Notes: generated by a model from the sequence alone, not told the origin. A DNA stretch of 6,518 nucleotides from Pseudomonadota bacterium (GCA_015222965.1 JADFWF010000287.1:1-6518), one strand, 5' to 3'. Positions 1-5,591 are shown, counted from the first letter of the stretch. Translations and numbers: made by a program.

Positions 1-60
1 CAGGCGCCATTAACAAAATAAAACTCAGCGCCTCCGCGTCTCTGCGGTGAAAATCTTTTG
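1..60. repeat. GC-rich dispersed intergenic repeat (CTCTGCGTCTCTGCGGTGAA type)
   Basis: The core at 24-50 is built of imperfect 8-base units (CAGCGCCT, CCGCGTCT, CTGCGGTG) followed by an A-rich tail. An inverted pair, AGGCGC at 2-7 and GCGCCT at 28-33, flanks an A-rich spacer and could fold into a long-loop hairpin. From memory, near-identical 'CTCTGCGTCTCTGCGGTGAAA' tracts are scattered between genes in many unrelated bacterial genomes. It lies just downstream of the stop of the leftward PQQ-dehydrogenase-like gene, so it may form part of that transcript's 3' end. No coding frame is supported. The element may begin before the window. Confidence 0.6.
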
Positions 61-93
61 ACTTTAGCTATTTTTCGCATGTCCGCTTTCAGA

Positions 94-1182
94 CTATCTA
101 TTATTTTCATGGTAAGTCACACGGTAGATAACATCCGCATAATCATCAGAGATCAGCAGCGAACCGTCGGGTAGCATCAATACATCAACCGGTCGGCCCC
201 ATGCTTCGTCTTCTTCTTTGTTTAACCAGCCAGTTATAAATGGCTCGACATTAACCACTTTGTTATCGTCTAATTGTACGTGTATTACGCGGTAACCTGC
301 TTTATCGCTGCGGTTCCAGGAACCGTGCTCGGTAACGATCAGATTTGAATGGTATTTTTCTGGAAAAACCTTGCCTGTGTAAAAAGCTAAACCTAAAGGT
401 GCTACGTGTGCACCCAGTTCTATTGCCGGCAACGTGTAGTCACCAATTTCTGCCTGTTCACCATAATCCGGATCAAGAGTTCTGTTGCCGTGTAGATACG
501 GGAAACCAAAATTTAATCCAGATGAATGAGCATGATTTATTTCGTCAGGTGGGGAATTATCACCGAGCCAGTCGCGGCCATTGTCGGTAAACCACAAAGT
601 GTCATCATCGGGGTGAAATGCCAGGCCGACGCTGTTGCGTATACCGGTTGCGTATGTCGTCGTCCGGCCAGTTTCTGTGTCTAACTCCAGGATAGTGCCG
701 TGGCGTTTATCTTCACTTATACAGATATTACAGGGTACGCCTATCGGGATAAACAGATTGCCATCGGCATTGAACTCGATCGCTTTCCAGCCGTGGTGCG
801 TTTCATCTGGCAGATTGTTAACGAGAACAACAGGTTCGGGCGGTTTTGCCAATCGCTTTTCAATATTGCCATAACGAAGTATTTTATTTACAGCGGCGAC
901 ATATAACGAGCCGTCTCTGAAAGCGATACCGCTGGGCATGTTCAGGTTCTTATCGATCAGGTATTGTTTGTCTGCTCGGCCGTCTTTATCGTGGTCGACC
1001 AGCGCGTAAACTTTGCCTTCATTTCGCGTGCCGACAAATATGGTCCCTTCTTTACCCAGTGCTAATTGCCTGGCATTGATGACGTCGCTGGCGAACAGTT
1101 CTATTTTGAACCCATCGGGAACGACCAGCTCTTCTATATAGAGCTGTGATGACAGTAAGAACCCTGCGATTGTGAGGAACAT
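94..1182 (-). CDS. PQQ-dependent sugar dehydrogenase / L-sorbosone dehydrogenase-like beta-propeller protein
   Basis: A 362-residue protein of the soluble glucose/sorbosone dehydrogenase family. These are six-bladed beta-propellers that use PQQ and calcium to oxidise sugars in the periplasm. Family features visible: opening VPDGFKIELFA (21-31); an aspartate-rich DHDKDGRAD loop (63-71) that looks calcium-binding; HHGWKAIEF (129-137), with His130 the probable equivalent of the sGDH catalytic His; a CNIC pair (151-154); GIRNSVGLAFHP (180-191) with the conserved Arg-Asn; TDNGRDWLGD (199-208); EHGSWNRS (285-292); and closing RPVDVLMLPDGSLLISDD (330-347). An in-frame TAG immediately precedes the ATG, so the start cannot be further upstream. 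The hydrophobic leader (2-14) suggests export but lacks the usual basic residues. The gene begins 7 bp after the SHOCT-tail membrane protein, with no clear Shine-Dalgarno, which suggests translational coupling. The substrate cannot be read from sequence, and PQQ use is inferred from the family. Confidence 0.87.
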   Translation of the reverse strand: MFLTIAGFLLSSQLYIEELVVPDGFKIELFASDVINARQLALGKEGTIFVGTRNEGKVYALVDHDKDGRADKQYLIDKNLNMPSGIAFRDGSLYVAAVNKILRYGNIEKRLAKPPEPVVLVNNLPDETHHGWKAIEFNADGNLFIPIGVPCNICISEDKRHGTILELDTETGRTTTYATGIRNSVGLAFHPDDDTLWFTDNGRDWLGDNSPPDEINHAHSSGLNFGFPYLHGNRTLDPDYGEQAEIGDYTLPAIELGAHVAPLGLAFYTGKVFPEKYHSNLIVTEHGSWNRSDKAGYRVIHVQLDDNKVVNVEPFITGWLNKEEDEAWGRPVDVLMLPDGSLLISDDYADVIYRVTYHENNR

Positions 1183-1189
1183 CTAGCCG

Positions 1190-1969
1190 TCACGATTTAT
1201 ACTGGTCGTGTTTGAAGATAGCAGTCCTTGCGATGGTGTAGATCTCATCGCTGATGATGCCTTCATCCCTTAGCCGGCGGCACATTTTTAGTTCACCGAC
1301 CAGCCTGTCTGAAACGGATATATTCATTTTTGTTTTATCAATCGCCTGCTGCAGACTGATGAAGAAGTTGTCAAATTTTCCCTGTTCAGGTTTTTTGTTT
1401 TCTATCAGAAATAAAGCGGCACCGCCATATTGGCTCTTGAAAATATACTCATTGCGCATGTGGTAAACAAATAACAGTAGAGAGATCAAAGTGGCCGTTA
1501 CTGAGATGGTACAGGCTACGATGCTGTATTCCAGTCTTATAGTTTCGTTAATGGCAAGAAATATAAATAAGCCCATAAATGCTGAAGATAGTAGGGCACC
1601 GTATAACCATTTCCATACGATAATTTTGTTGTGGACAGGCTCGGAAGATAACCAGGCAAGATTGACACGGTAATTTTTAGCTTCTGCTTTTTTCTTTTTT
1701 ACCAGGCTTAGCAGTAAATGGTTAGATGAATAATACTGAAACTCTCTGACGGTTCCTTTAAGGGTATTGGTCTGAACGAGTTTATCGCCCAGTTTTCCCG
1801 GGTCGATCTCCTGGTCAAATTTTTCATAATTATCGGCCGGTACTTCGAGTTCCGCATTGGCCATAATAACTTCGTCGTCTTCATGCATATCTATAAACCA
1901 TATGAAGTATTGTGAACAGTTATTATGGTACGGTATTACCGTAATTTCCATCAAGTTGATGAAATACAC
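1190..1969 (-). CDS. Two-helix membrane protein with C-terminal SHOCT-like tail, function unknown
   Basis: A protein of up to 259 residues that I do not recognise as a named family. It has a polar N-terminal half with a basic KKKK run (91-94), two strong hydrophobic segments (about 117-140 and 147-170) joined by a short polar turn, and a cytoplasm-like region after them (FKSQYGG, 177-183, then KFDNFFISLQQAI). The tail at about 220-252 includes LKMCRRLRDEGIISDEIY (227-244), which fits the SHOCT pattern of a short amphipathic helix, Leu-x-x-Gly-Ile-Ile-Ser/Thr-x-x-Glu, then a second helix. SHOCT tails are small oligomerisation or interaction modules. The start is uncertain. The longest frame uses GTG at 1969 with a weak AGG 4 bases upstream. 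In-frame ATGs lie at 1951, 1888 and 1864, and the first 27 residues look unlike the rest, so the protein may really begin at 1888 or 1864 (224 residues). It sits 95 bp after trhP and 7 bp before the PQQ-dehydrogenase-like gene. Confidence 0.75.
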   Translation of the reverse strand: MYFINLMEITVIPYHNNCSQYFIWFIDMHEDDEVIMANAELEVPADNYEKFDQEIDPGKLGDKLVQTNTLKGTVREFQYYSSNHLLLSLVKKKKAEAKNYRVNLAWLSSEPVHNKIIVWKWLYGALLSSAFMGLFIFLAINETIRLEYSIVACTISVTATLISLLLFVYHMRNEYIFKSQYGGAALFLIENKKPEQGKFDNFFISLQQAIDKTKMNISVSDRLVGELKMCRRLRDEGIISDEIYTIARTAIFKHDQYKS

Positions 1970-1998
1970 CTTGCCTGGATGACGAAAGGTATAGCGGT

Positions 1999-2015
1999 GC
2001 TAGACCTTATCTAGC
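1999..2015 (-). other. Short inverted repeat after trhP
   Basis: A perfect 6-bp inverted repeat (GCTAGA, 5-base loop, TCTAGC) lies in the 95-bp gap between the trhP stop and the next leftward gene. No U-run follows on either strand, so it is a poor intrinsic terminator. It may be an RNA processing hairpin, a weak attenuator or chance. An 8-base palindrome AGGCGCCT lies close by near 2023-2030. Confidence 0.25.
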
Positions 2016-2064
2016 TGCACAGAGGCGCCTGGAAAACGTAGTTGTGGGAATGATGGTAAATAGA

Positions 2065-3423
2065 TTATTGAGCAGCGTTTCGATCCTGCTCGATGTGGGA
2101 TGACTCTTCATCCATGGCCCTGCACAGTAAGCCCAGGTTAACGCTATCGATGCTGTTATCGATATCCACCCAGACCTGGTGGCCGCTACCGGGTGCACAG
2201 TCGACCTTATTACCGTGTTTGTCGACCATCGGTCCGAGAGTGAAATTGTAGTTGCCATCTGAAGTCAGCAGTTCCATCTCATCACCGACAGTAATCTTAT
2301 TTTTTATATCGACCAGGATACGTTTATCTTGTTTATCGAAGTCGATGACCTCGCCAGCAAAGATCTGTCGTTGGCTGCGTGAGCTGCTGTCGCGATAGCG
2401 TTGTAGTTCCTGTGGTGCATGCCGTTCGAAAAAACCATCGGTGTAACCGCGGTGAGCAAGGTTCTCCAGTTCGGTCATTAGCTGTGGATCAAACTTTTTA
2501 CCGCTGCTCGCATCGTCGATCGCCTGACGATATATCTGCGTTGCCCTTGCCGTGTAATAATAAGATTTAGTCCGGCCTTCGATCTTTAGACAGTCGACAC
2601 CGATATCGACTAGCCGATGGACGTGCTCGACAGCGCGCAGATCCCTCGAGTTCATGATGTAGGTGCCGTGTTCATCTTCCTCGATGGGCATGAACTCACC
2701 TTTGCGACCTTCTTCCTCGAGTAAGAATTGTTGTGATGTTACTTCGTCTGAACCATTAGAGTCGGCTTTCCACACGCCGGTATTTTCGATACTCTGGTCA
2801 CCATCATTATTTTTTACCTTATAATTCCAACGGCATGAATTTGTGCAGGTGCCCTGGTTGGGGTCGCGGTGATTAAAATAACCTGACAGTAAACAACGCC
2901 CGGAGTAAGCGATACACAGCGCACCGTGTATAAATACCTCCAGTTCGATGTCGGGGCAGTCGTCGCGAATCTCGGCAATCTCATCAAGAGATAATTCGCG
3001 CGAGAGGATAATCCGTTCAATACCGACAGATTGCCAGAATTTTACCGAGGGTGAATTTAGGGTATTGGCCTGTACCGAAAGGTGAACAGGCATATCTGGC
3101 CATTTTTCCCTGACCATCATGATCAGTCCTGGGTCAGCCATGATCAATGCATCTGGTTTCATCGCAATAATCGGTGCCATATCATCCATGAAGGTTTTGA
3201 TCTTTGCCGTATGTGGAAGGATGTTGGTAGCAACAAAAAACTTTTTGCCTGATTCATGTGCCTCGTTTATGCCGGCTTCAAGATTTGGCAGGCGAAAATC
3301 GTTATTACGTACTCTCAGGCTGTATCTGGGTAAACCGGCATAGACCGCGTCTGCGCCATAAGCAAAGGCGTAGCGCATGTTTTTGATTAATCCAGCGGGT
3401 GACAGCAGTTCAGGTTTTTTCAT
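2065..3423 (-). CDS. trhP: tRNA U34 5-hydroxyuridine synthase TrhP (U32 peptidase-family, YegQ)
   Basis: A 452-residue protein, against 453 in E. coli YegQ. TrhP belongs to the U32 'peptidase' family but acts in forming 5-hydroxyuridine at wobble position 34 of tRNAs, a precursor of cmo5U and mcmo5U. The E. coli pathway is reported to depend on prephenate and Fe-S assembly, in parallel to the oxygen-dependent TrhO. Visible signatures: MKKPELLSPAG start; AFAYGADAVYAG (19-30); DALIMADPGL (91-100); ILSRELSLDEI (139-149); and the U32 block EVFIHGALCIAYSGRCLLSG (162-181), followed by GTCTNSCRW (191-199). The four cysteines Cys170, Cys177, Cys193 and Cys197 are the expected Fe-S ligands. C-terminal family blocks DEHGTYIMNSRDLRA, LKIEGRTKSYYY and AHRGYTDGFF are all present, so the gene looks intact. 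The start matches the family N-terminus although no Shine-Dalgarno is evident. It is divergent to the diiron protein gene and may head the leftward gene group. Confidence 0.95.
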   Translation of the reverse strand: MKKPELLSPAGLIKNMRYAFAYGADAVYAGLPRYSLRVRNNDFRLPNLEAGINEAHESGKKFFVATNILPHTAKIKTFMDDMAPIIAMKPDALIMADPGLIMMVREKWPDMPVHLSVQANTLNSPSVKFWQSVGIERIILSRELSLDEIAEIRDDCPDIELEVFIHGALCIAYSGRCLLSGYFNHRDPNQGTCTNSCRWNYKVKNNDGDQSIENTGVWKADSNGSDEVTSQQFLLEEEGRKGEFMPIEEDEHGTYIMNSRDLRAVEHVHRLVDIGVDCLKIEGRTKSYYYTARATQIYRQAIDDASSGKKFDPQLMTELENLAHRGYTDGFFERHAPQELQRYRDSSSRSQRQIFAGEVIDFDKQDKRILVDIKNKITVGDEMELLTSDGNYNFTLGPMVDKHGNKVDCAPGSGHQVWVDIDNSIDSVNLGLLCRAMDEESSHIEQDRNAAQ

Positions 3424-3485
3424 GGTGTGATGTGGTATAAAAGTTAACTATATTAGTACATTCTAAATCAAACAGCATTTTAAAA

Positions 3486-3501
3486 ACATATCTAAATATG
3501 T
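3486..3501. promoter_or_regulatory. 16-bp palindrome, possible operator
   Basis: ACATAT, a 4-base CTAA spacer, then ATATGT: perfect 6-bp arms in the spacer between two divergent genes. The size and position would suit a dimeric regulator acting on both genes. In such A/T-rich DNA a match this short can also arise by chance, so the call is tentative. Confidence 0.25.
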
Positions 3502-3576
3502 CAGTAAATATAGCTAATAGATGAACCCGGTGTTTTAATAGTTGTCGGTTTAATTGTTATGTTGATTACTTGAAGT

Positions 3577-3581
3577 GGAGG
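3577..3581 (+). promoter_or_regulatory. Strong ribosome binding site of the diiron protein gene
   Basis: GGAGG lies 7 bases before the ATG at 3589, a near-ideal Shine-Dalgarno and spacing. It fixes this start over the later in-frame ATGs. Confidence 0.85.
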
Positions 3582-3588
3582 CTTTGAA

Positions 3589-4251
3589 ATGAACCAGAAC
3601 AAAGACATTAGTGATGAAAACTATCGATTGGCCATGGGCCGTTTATTGGTGATGTATACCCAGGTGGATTATTTGATCATGCGGGCAGTCGCTGAGCGCA
3701 TCGTGGATGCACCAGATGATGAAAGTCGTCTGTTTATGGCGAAACAGGTTGGTGACGAAAGTAAACATGTACGTATACAGCAGGAGTGGATCAAAAGATT
3801 CGGGACTGATAACACGCCGGTATTTAGTGAGTTGCAGCAGGAAATGTTCCTCGCGCATTTTCGTTCGCTTAACTGGTTAGACTTCCTGACAGATATGTAT
3901 GTTTGTATAGAAGCGCTGGGTGGTGAAGCGGTTGAGCAGATCGTGCCGATGGCTGACCCGGGTACACGGGAATCGCTAAAAGTACCGTTGCAAGATGAAA
4001 TAGACCATGTGGAGTTTGGTCTTGGCCAGTTGCACGATGAGCTTGTAAAACTGCCAGAAGCTGAAAGCAATGCTTATCTGCAAACCATAGGATCCAGACT
4101 GGACTTTCTCGATGATACCCTGCATGGACTGGGCATCGATGTGCCTGGTATGTTTGAGGCAGTAGGTGCAGATTATCAAAATGTTGTAGATATGGTGATG
4201 TTTAGAAGGCAGCAGATACTCGAATCACTGGCGCAGCCATTAGCCGCTTAA
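3589..4251 (+). CDS. Ferritin-like diiron carboxylate protein (PaaA/PaaC-like oxygenase fold), substrate unknown
   Basis: A 220-residue, probably all-helical cytoplasmic protein with no signal peptide. Two ExxH motifs, Glu57-x-x-His60 (in GDESKHVRIQQEWIKRFG) and Glu137-x-x-His140 (in LQDEIDHVEFG), lie 80 residues apart, as expected for helices 2 and 4 of a four-helix diiron bundle. Asp27 in helix 1 is 30 residues before Glu57. Glu108 in helix 3 is 29 residues before Glu137. Together these complete a six-ligand set with PaaA-like spacing, although the helix-1 ligand is Asp rather than the usual Glu. The texture is closest, from memory, to the phenylacetyl-CoA epoxidase subunit family (PaaA/PaaC). 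No other paa genes are present, so that pathway role is not supported. It could equally be a stand-alone hydroxylase, such as a MiaE-type RNA hydroxylase, or an oxygen-sensing or storage protein. It is monocistronic, with a strong ribosome site and a terminator directly after it. Confidence 0.82.
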   Translation: MNQNKDISDENYRLAMGRLLVMYTQVDYLIMRAVAERIVDAPDDESRLFMAKQVGDESKHVRIQQEWIKRFGTDNTPVFSELQQEMFLAHFRSLNWLDFLTDMYVCIEALGGEAVEQIVPMADPGTRESLKVPLQDEIDHVEFGLGQLHDELVKLPEAESNAYLQTIGSRLDFLDDTLHGLGIDVPGMFEAVGADYQNVVDMVMFRRQQILESLAQPLAA

Positions 4252-4276
4252 ATACAGCTGTAAACATATTGAAAAT

Positions 4277-4310
4277 AAAATGCCGTCACAGTGTGACGGC
4301 ATTTTTGTTT
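4277..4310 (+). terminator. Intrinsic terminator of the diiron protein gene
   Basis: A perfect hairpin, TGCCGTCAC, AGT loop, GTGACGGCA, starts about 30 bp after the stop codon. It is extended by AAAA/TTTT and ends in a T-rich tract. The A-run on the left means it could also act weakly on leftward transcription. Confidence 0.9.
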
Positions 4311-4608
4311 GTACATTTGAGAGTGAAGCCTTTAAGTGAAGTATTCAGTAGACCATCTTAAACGTGTATGTTGCCGGAGCAGCTAATGATGGCTGCGGCA
4401 GATAATATAAATGTTTTGATTAAAAATATGGTTTTGGATGTATGAGTAATTTTTTAAAACTTATCCAGGTTTTTTTATGCTTAAAGTCGTTAAGAGCAAC
4501 AATGATGAGAATAGTTCGATATTGAAAACGCTTTTTTGTTTTCGAACAAATGATTGATGTCTCTGTCCAAGATATATTGTCAGGTCAATATGTGTTGTCT
4601 CTCATTTA
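4311..4608. other. Gene-poor spacer with two hairpins
   Basis: About 300 bp with no convincing coding frame on either strand. Two imperfect hairpins are visible. One is at 4372-4400: TGCC, a GGA bulge, GCAGC, an 8-base loop, GCTGC, GGCA. The other is at 4514-4547: outer GTTC/GAAC, a GATATT bulge, inner GAAAAC/GTTTTC. The second lies about 60 bp before the PagL-like start and could belong to its promoter or 5' leader. A TATATT at 4573-4578 could be its -10 box, but no good -35 is seen. A small RNA cannot be excluded, although no U-tract terminator ends either hairpin. Confidence 0.35.
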
Positions 4609-5178
4609 ATGGTAAGTAAAAAATATAAATTATTTGGTTTATCAGGCCTCCAGAATTTGGTGTTTGTTGCAATCAAGCTGGTCGGTCTGCTTATTTTGCA
4701 CACAGCAGAGATATCATATGTTCATGCTGAAGAACGTGAGGAATATGAAATGATAAACATTACAGCAGGACAGGTTGGCATACTGGATGATCAGGTCGGA
4801 CCTCAGAGATATGGTCTGGAATATCGTTTTACTTCATTCTCCGGTCCATGGGGGTTTCGTTTGATCCCGGCTATCGGTGCGGCAGTTGCAAACAATGGTG
4901 CGCGTTTTTTTTATACTGATCTCAGACATGATTTTTATTTAACCGATTACTGGTTGCTGATCCCAAGTTTTGGTGCAGGCCTTTTTAATGACAGCGAAGA
5001 GATAGAGTTAGGCAGTAACCTCGAATTTAGATCTGGGCTGGAGCTTGCTTATCAGTTTCGAAATAAGATGCGCGCTGGTATAGCTGTTTTTCATTTATCT
5101 AACGGTGGTATTTCAAGTCAAAATCCTGGCACGGAGGCACTGGTTTTTTCTGTATGCATTCCTGTGAGGAATAATTAG
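4609..5178 (+). CDS. pagL: PagL-type lipid A 3-O-deacylase (outer-membrane beta-barrel)
   Basis: A 189-residue protein of the PagL family, outer-membrane hydrolases that remove the 3-O-linked acyl chain from lipid A and so change its membrane and immune properties. The catalytic block is clear: FHLSNGGISSQNPGTE (161-176), with His162, Ser164 and Glu176. Their spacing (His to Ser 2, His to Glu 14) equals that of the Pseudomonas PagL triad His126-Ser128-Glu140. The preceding alternating hydrophobic/aromatic strands (YGLEYRF, LIPAIGAAV, LLIPSFGAGLF, GLELAYQF) suit a small barrel. A signal peptide is likely: basic start, hydrophobic core about 17-30, and possible cleavage after VHA (38-40). The ATG has no clear Shine-Dalgarno; GTG at codon 18 is a less likely alternative. 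The chain ends VFSVCIPVRNN rather than in the usual terminal aromatic residue. It is an independent transcription unit. The family call is firm; the exact substrate is inferred. Confidence 0.85.
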   Translation: MVSKKYKLFGLSGLQNLVFVAIKLVGLLILHTAEISYVHAEEREEYEMINITAGQVGILDDQVGPQRYGLEYRFTSFSGPWGFRLIPAIGAAVANNGARFFYTDLRHDFYLTDYWLLIPSFGAGLFNDSEEIELGSNLEFRSGLELAYQFRNKMRAGIAVFHLSNGGISSQNPGTEALVFSVCIPVRNN

Positions 5179-5184
5179 TATTTC

Positions 5185-5319
5185 TTATTTGAGGCTTAGG
5201 AAAAAGTCTATCTCTTCAATAATCTCATAACGGCTATTAATGTGGGTCGCTATATCTTTCAGTACGGACACCTTTTTTCTGTAATCAGTATATATAGTAA
5301 GGGTAATCTGCTTCGTATT
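5185..5319 (-). pseudogene. Short leftward reading frame, possible gene remnant
   Basis: This frame is open for 44 codons and ends in TAA. Its text looks protein-like: a strand-like KQITLTIYTDYRKK followed by amphipathic SVLKDIATHINSRYEIIEE and an aromatic tail. It has no ATG; the only start-like codon is GTG at 5271, which would give 28 residues. A second frame on the same strand begins with ATG at 5335 (MRIILKYEADYPYYIY, 16 residues) and stops at 5285. The two overlap at a TATATATAC run, where a single-base shift would join them into about 50 residues. This could be a decayed small gene, a very small real gene, or chance in A/T-rich DNA. I recognise no homologue. Confidence 0.27.
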
Positions 5320-5364
5320 TTAGTATTATTCGCATACAGCGTCTGTTTATATCAATCAGGCATA

Positions 5365-5370
5365 TATAAT
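5365..5370 (+). promoter_or_regulatory. Probable -10 box of the zinc-ribbon gene
   Basis: A perfect TATAAT lies 30 bp before the ATG at 5400, so a start near 5377 would give a short leader holding only the ribosome site. No good -35 hexamer is found at 16-18 bp upstream, so an activator or an unusual -35 may be needed. Confidence 0.45.
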
Positions 5371-5384
5371 ATTTTTGGGAAATT

Positions 5385-5394
5385 AGGAAGGTGA
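5385..5394 (+). promoter_or_regulatory. Strong ribosome binding site of the zinc-ribbon gene
   Basis: AGGAAGGTGA ends 5 bases before the ATG. The AAGGTGA part complements the 16S rRNA 3' end over 7 bases, which supports real and probably high translation of this very short gene. Confidence 0.85.
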
Positions 5395-5399
5395 TTTAA

Positions 5400-5591
5400 A
5401 TGGCTTATAAATGTGAAGTATGTGGTATGGGTATCGGAACGATGACTTGCGCTAAATGCGGTAAGGAGCTTGTGCATGATTCGATTACAACAGATGATGG
5501 CACCATCGTCTATGTTTCGAAATGCCCTGACGACCACGGCATGGTGAAATCGCCTATGTGCTGTGGTCAGGATATGACATATCAGGCTTAA
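5400..5591 (+). CDS. Small cysteine-rich zinc-ribbon protein, function unknown
   Basis: A 63-residue cytoplasmic protein with seven cysteines. Cys5-x-x-Cys8 and Cys17-x-x-Cys20 form two CxxC knuckles (KCEVCGMG and TCAKCGKE) that should bind one zinc or iron as a zinc-ribbon or rubredoxin-like site. Cys42, His46 (CPDDHG) and the adjacent Cys54-Cys55 in PMCCGQDM could form a second metal or redox site. The CCG-x-x-M ending recalls desulfoferrodoxin and related small metal proteins, but the rest does not match them. The middle (HDSITTDDGTIVYVSKC) looks like a beta-hairpin. It has its own TATAAT box, a strong ribosome site and a terminator, so it is a genuine single-gene unit. I have an impression of similar short proteins in other gammaproteobacteria, including sulfur oxidisers, but cannot name a family. 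A role in redox or metal handling is inference. Confidence 0.85.
   Translation: MAYKCEVCGMGIGTMTCAKCGKELVHDSITTDDGTIVYVSKCPDDHGMVKSPMCCGQDMTYQA

Larger units (their letters stand above)
3424..3588. promoter_or_regulatory. Divergent A/T-rich promoter region between trhP and the diiron protein gene
   Basis: A 165-bp spacer between two divergently transcribed genes, clearly richer in A/T than its flanks. It must carry the start signals for at least the diiron protein gene and probably for trhP. Several TATA-like stretches occur on both strands (for example TATATTAG near 3449 and AATATAGC near 3507), but no pair with good -35 and -10 boxes stands out, so I do not assign exact promoters. A 16-bp palindrome sits near the middle. 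Confidence 0.5.

Noticed and set aside
24..50. Short-period repeat as a CRISPR or tandem-repeat array
   Set aside because: The units are only 8 bases, adjacent and imperfect, with no spacers and no cas genes.
345..906. Several rightward frames of 68-81 codons
   Set aside because: They lie wholly inside the strong leftward PQQ-dehydrogenase-like gene, show no family features and have cysteine/histidine-rich text typical of antisense shadow frames.
2007..2258. Leftward 83-codon frame overlapping the 3' end of trhP
   Set aside because: It overlaps conserved TrhP C-terminal sequence in another frame, and its Ser/Thr-rich text has no domain or ribosome site.
2065..3423. Assignment as a secreted U32 collagenase-type protease
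   Set aside because: There is no signal peptide, and the full-length match to YegQ/TrhP with four Fe-S cysteines points to tRNA hydroxylation.
3643..4179. Three leftward frames of 67-133 codons opposite the diiron protein
   Set aside because: The rightward frame has the ExxH motifs, a GGAGG site and a terminator; the opposite frames are Ser/Cys-rich shadows.
3589..4251. Assignment as a phenylacetyl-CoA epoxidase subunit
   Set aside because: The fold and ligand spacing fit the wider family, but no paaB, paaC, paaD, paaE or other pathway gene is present and helix 1 has Asp, so a pathway name is not supported.
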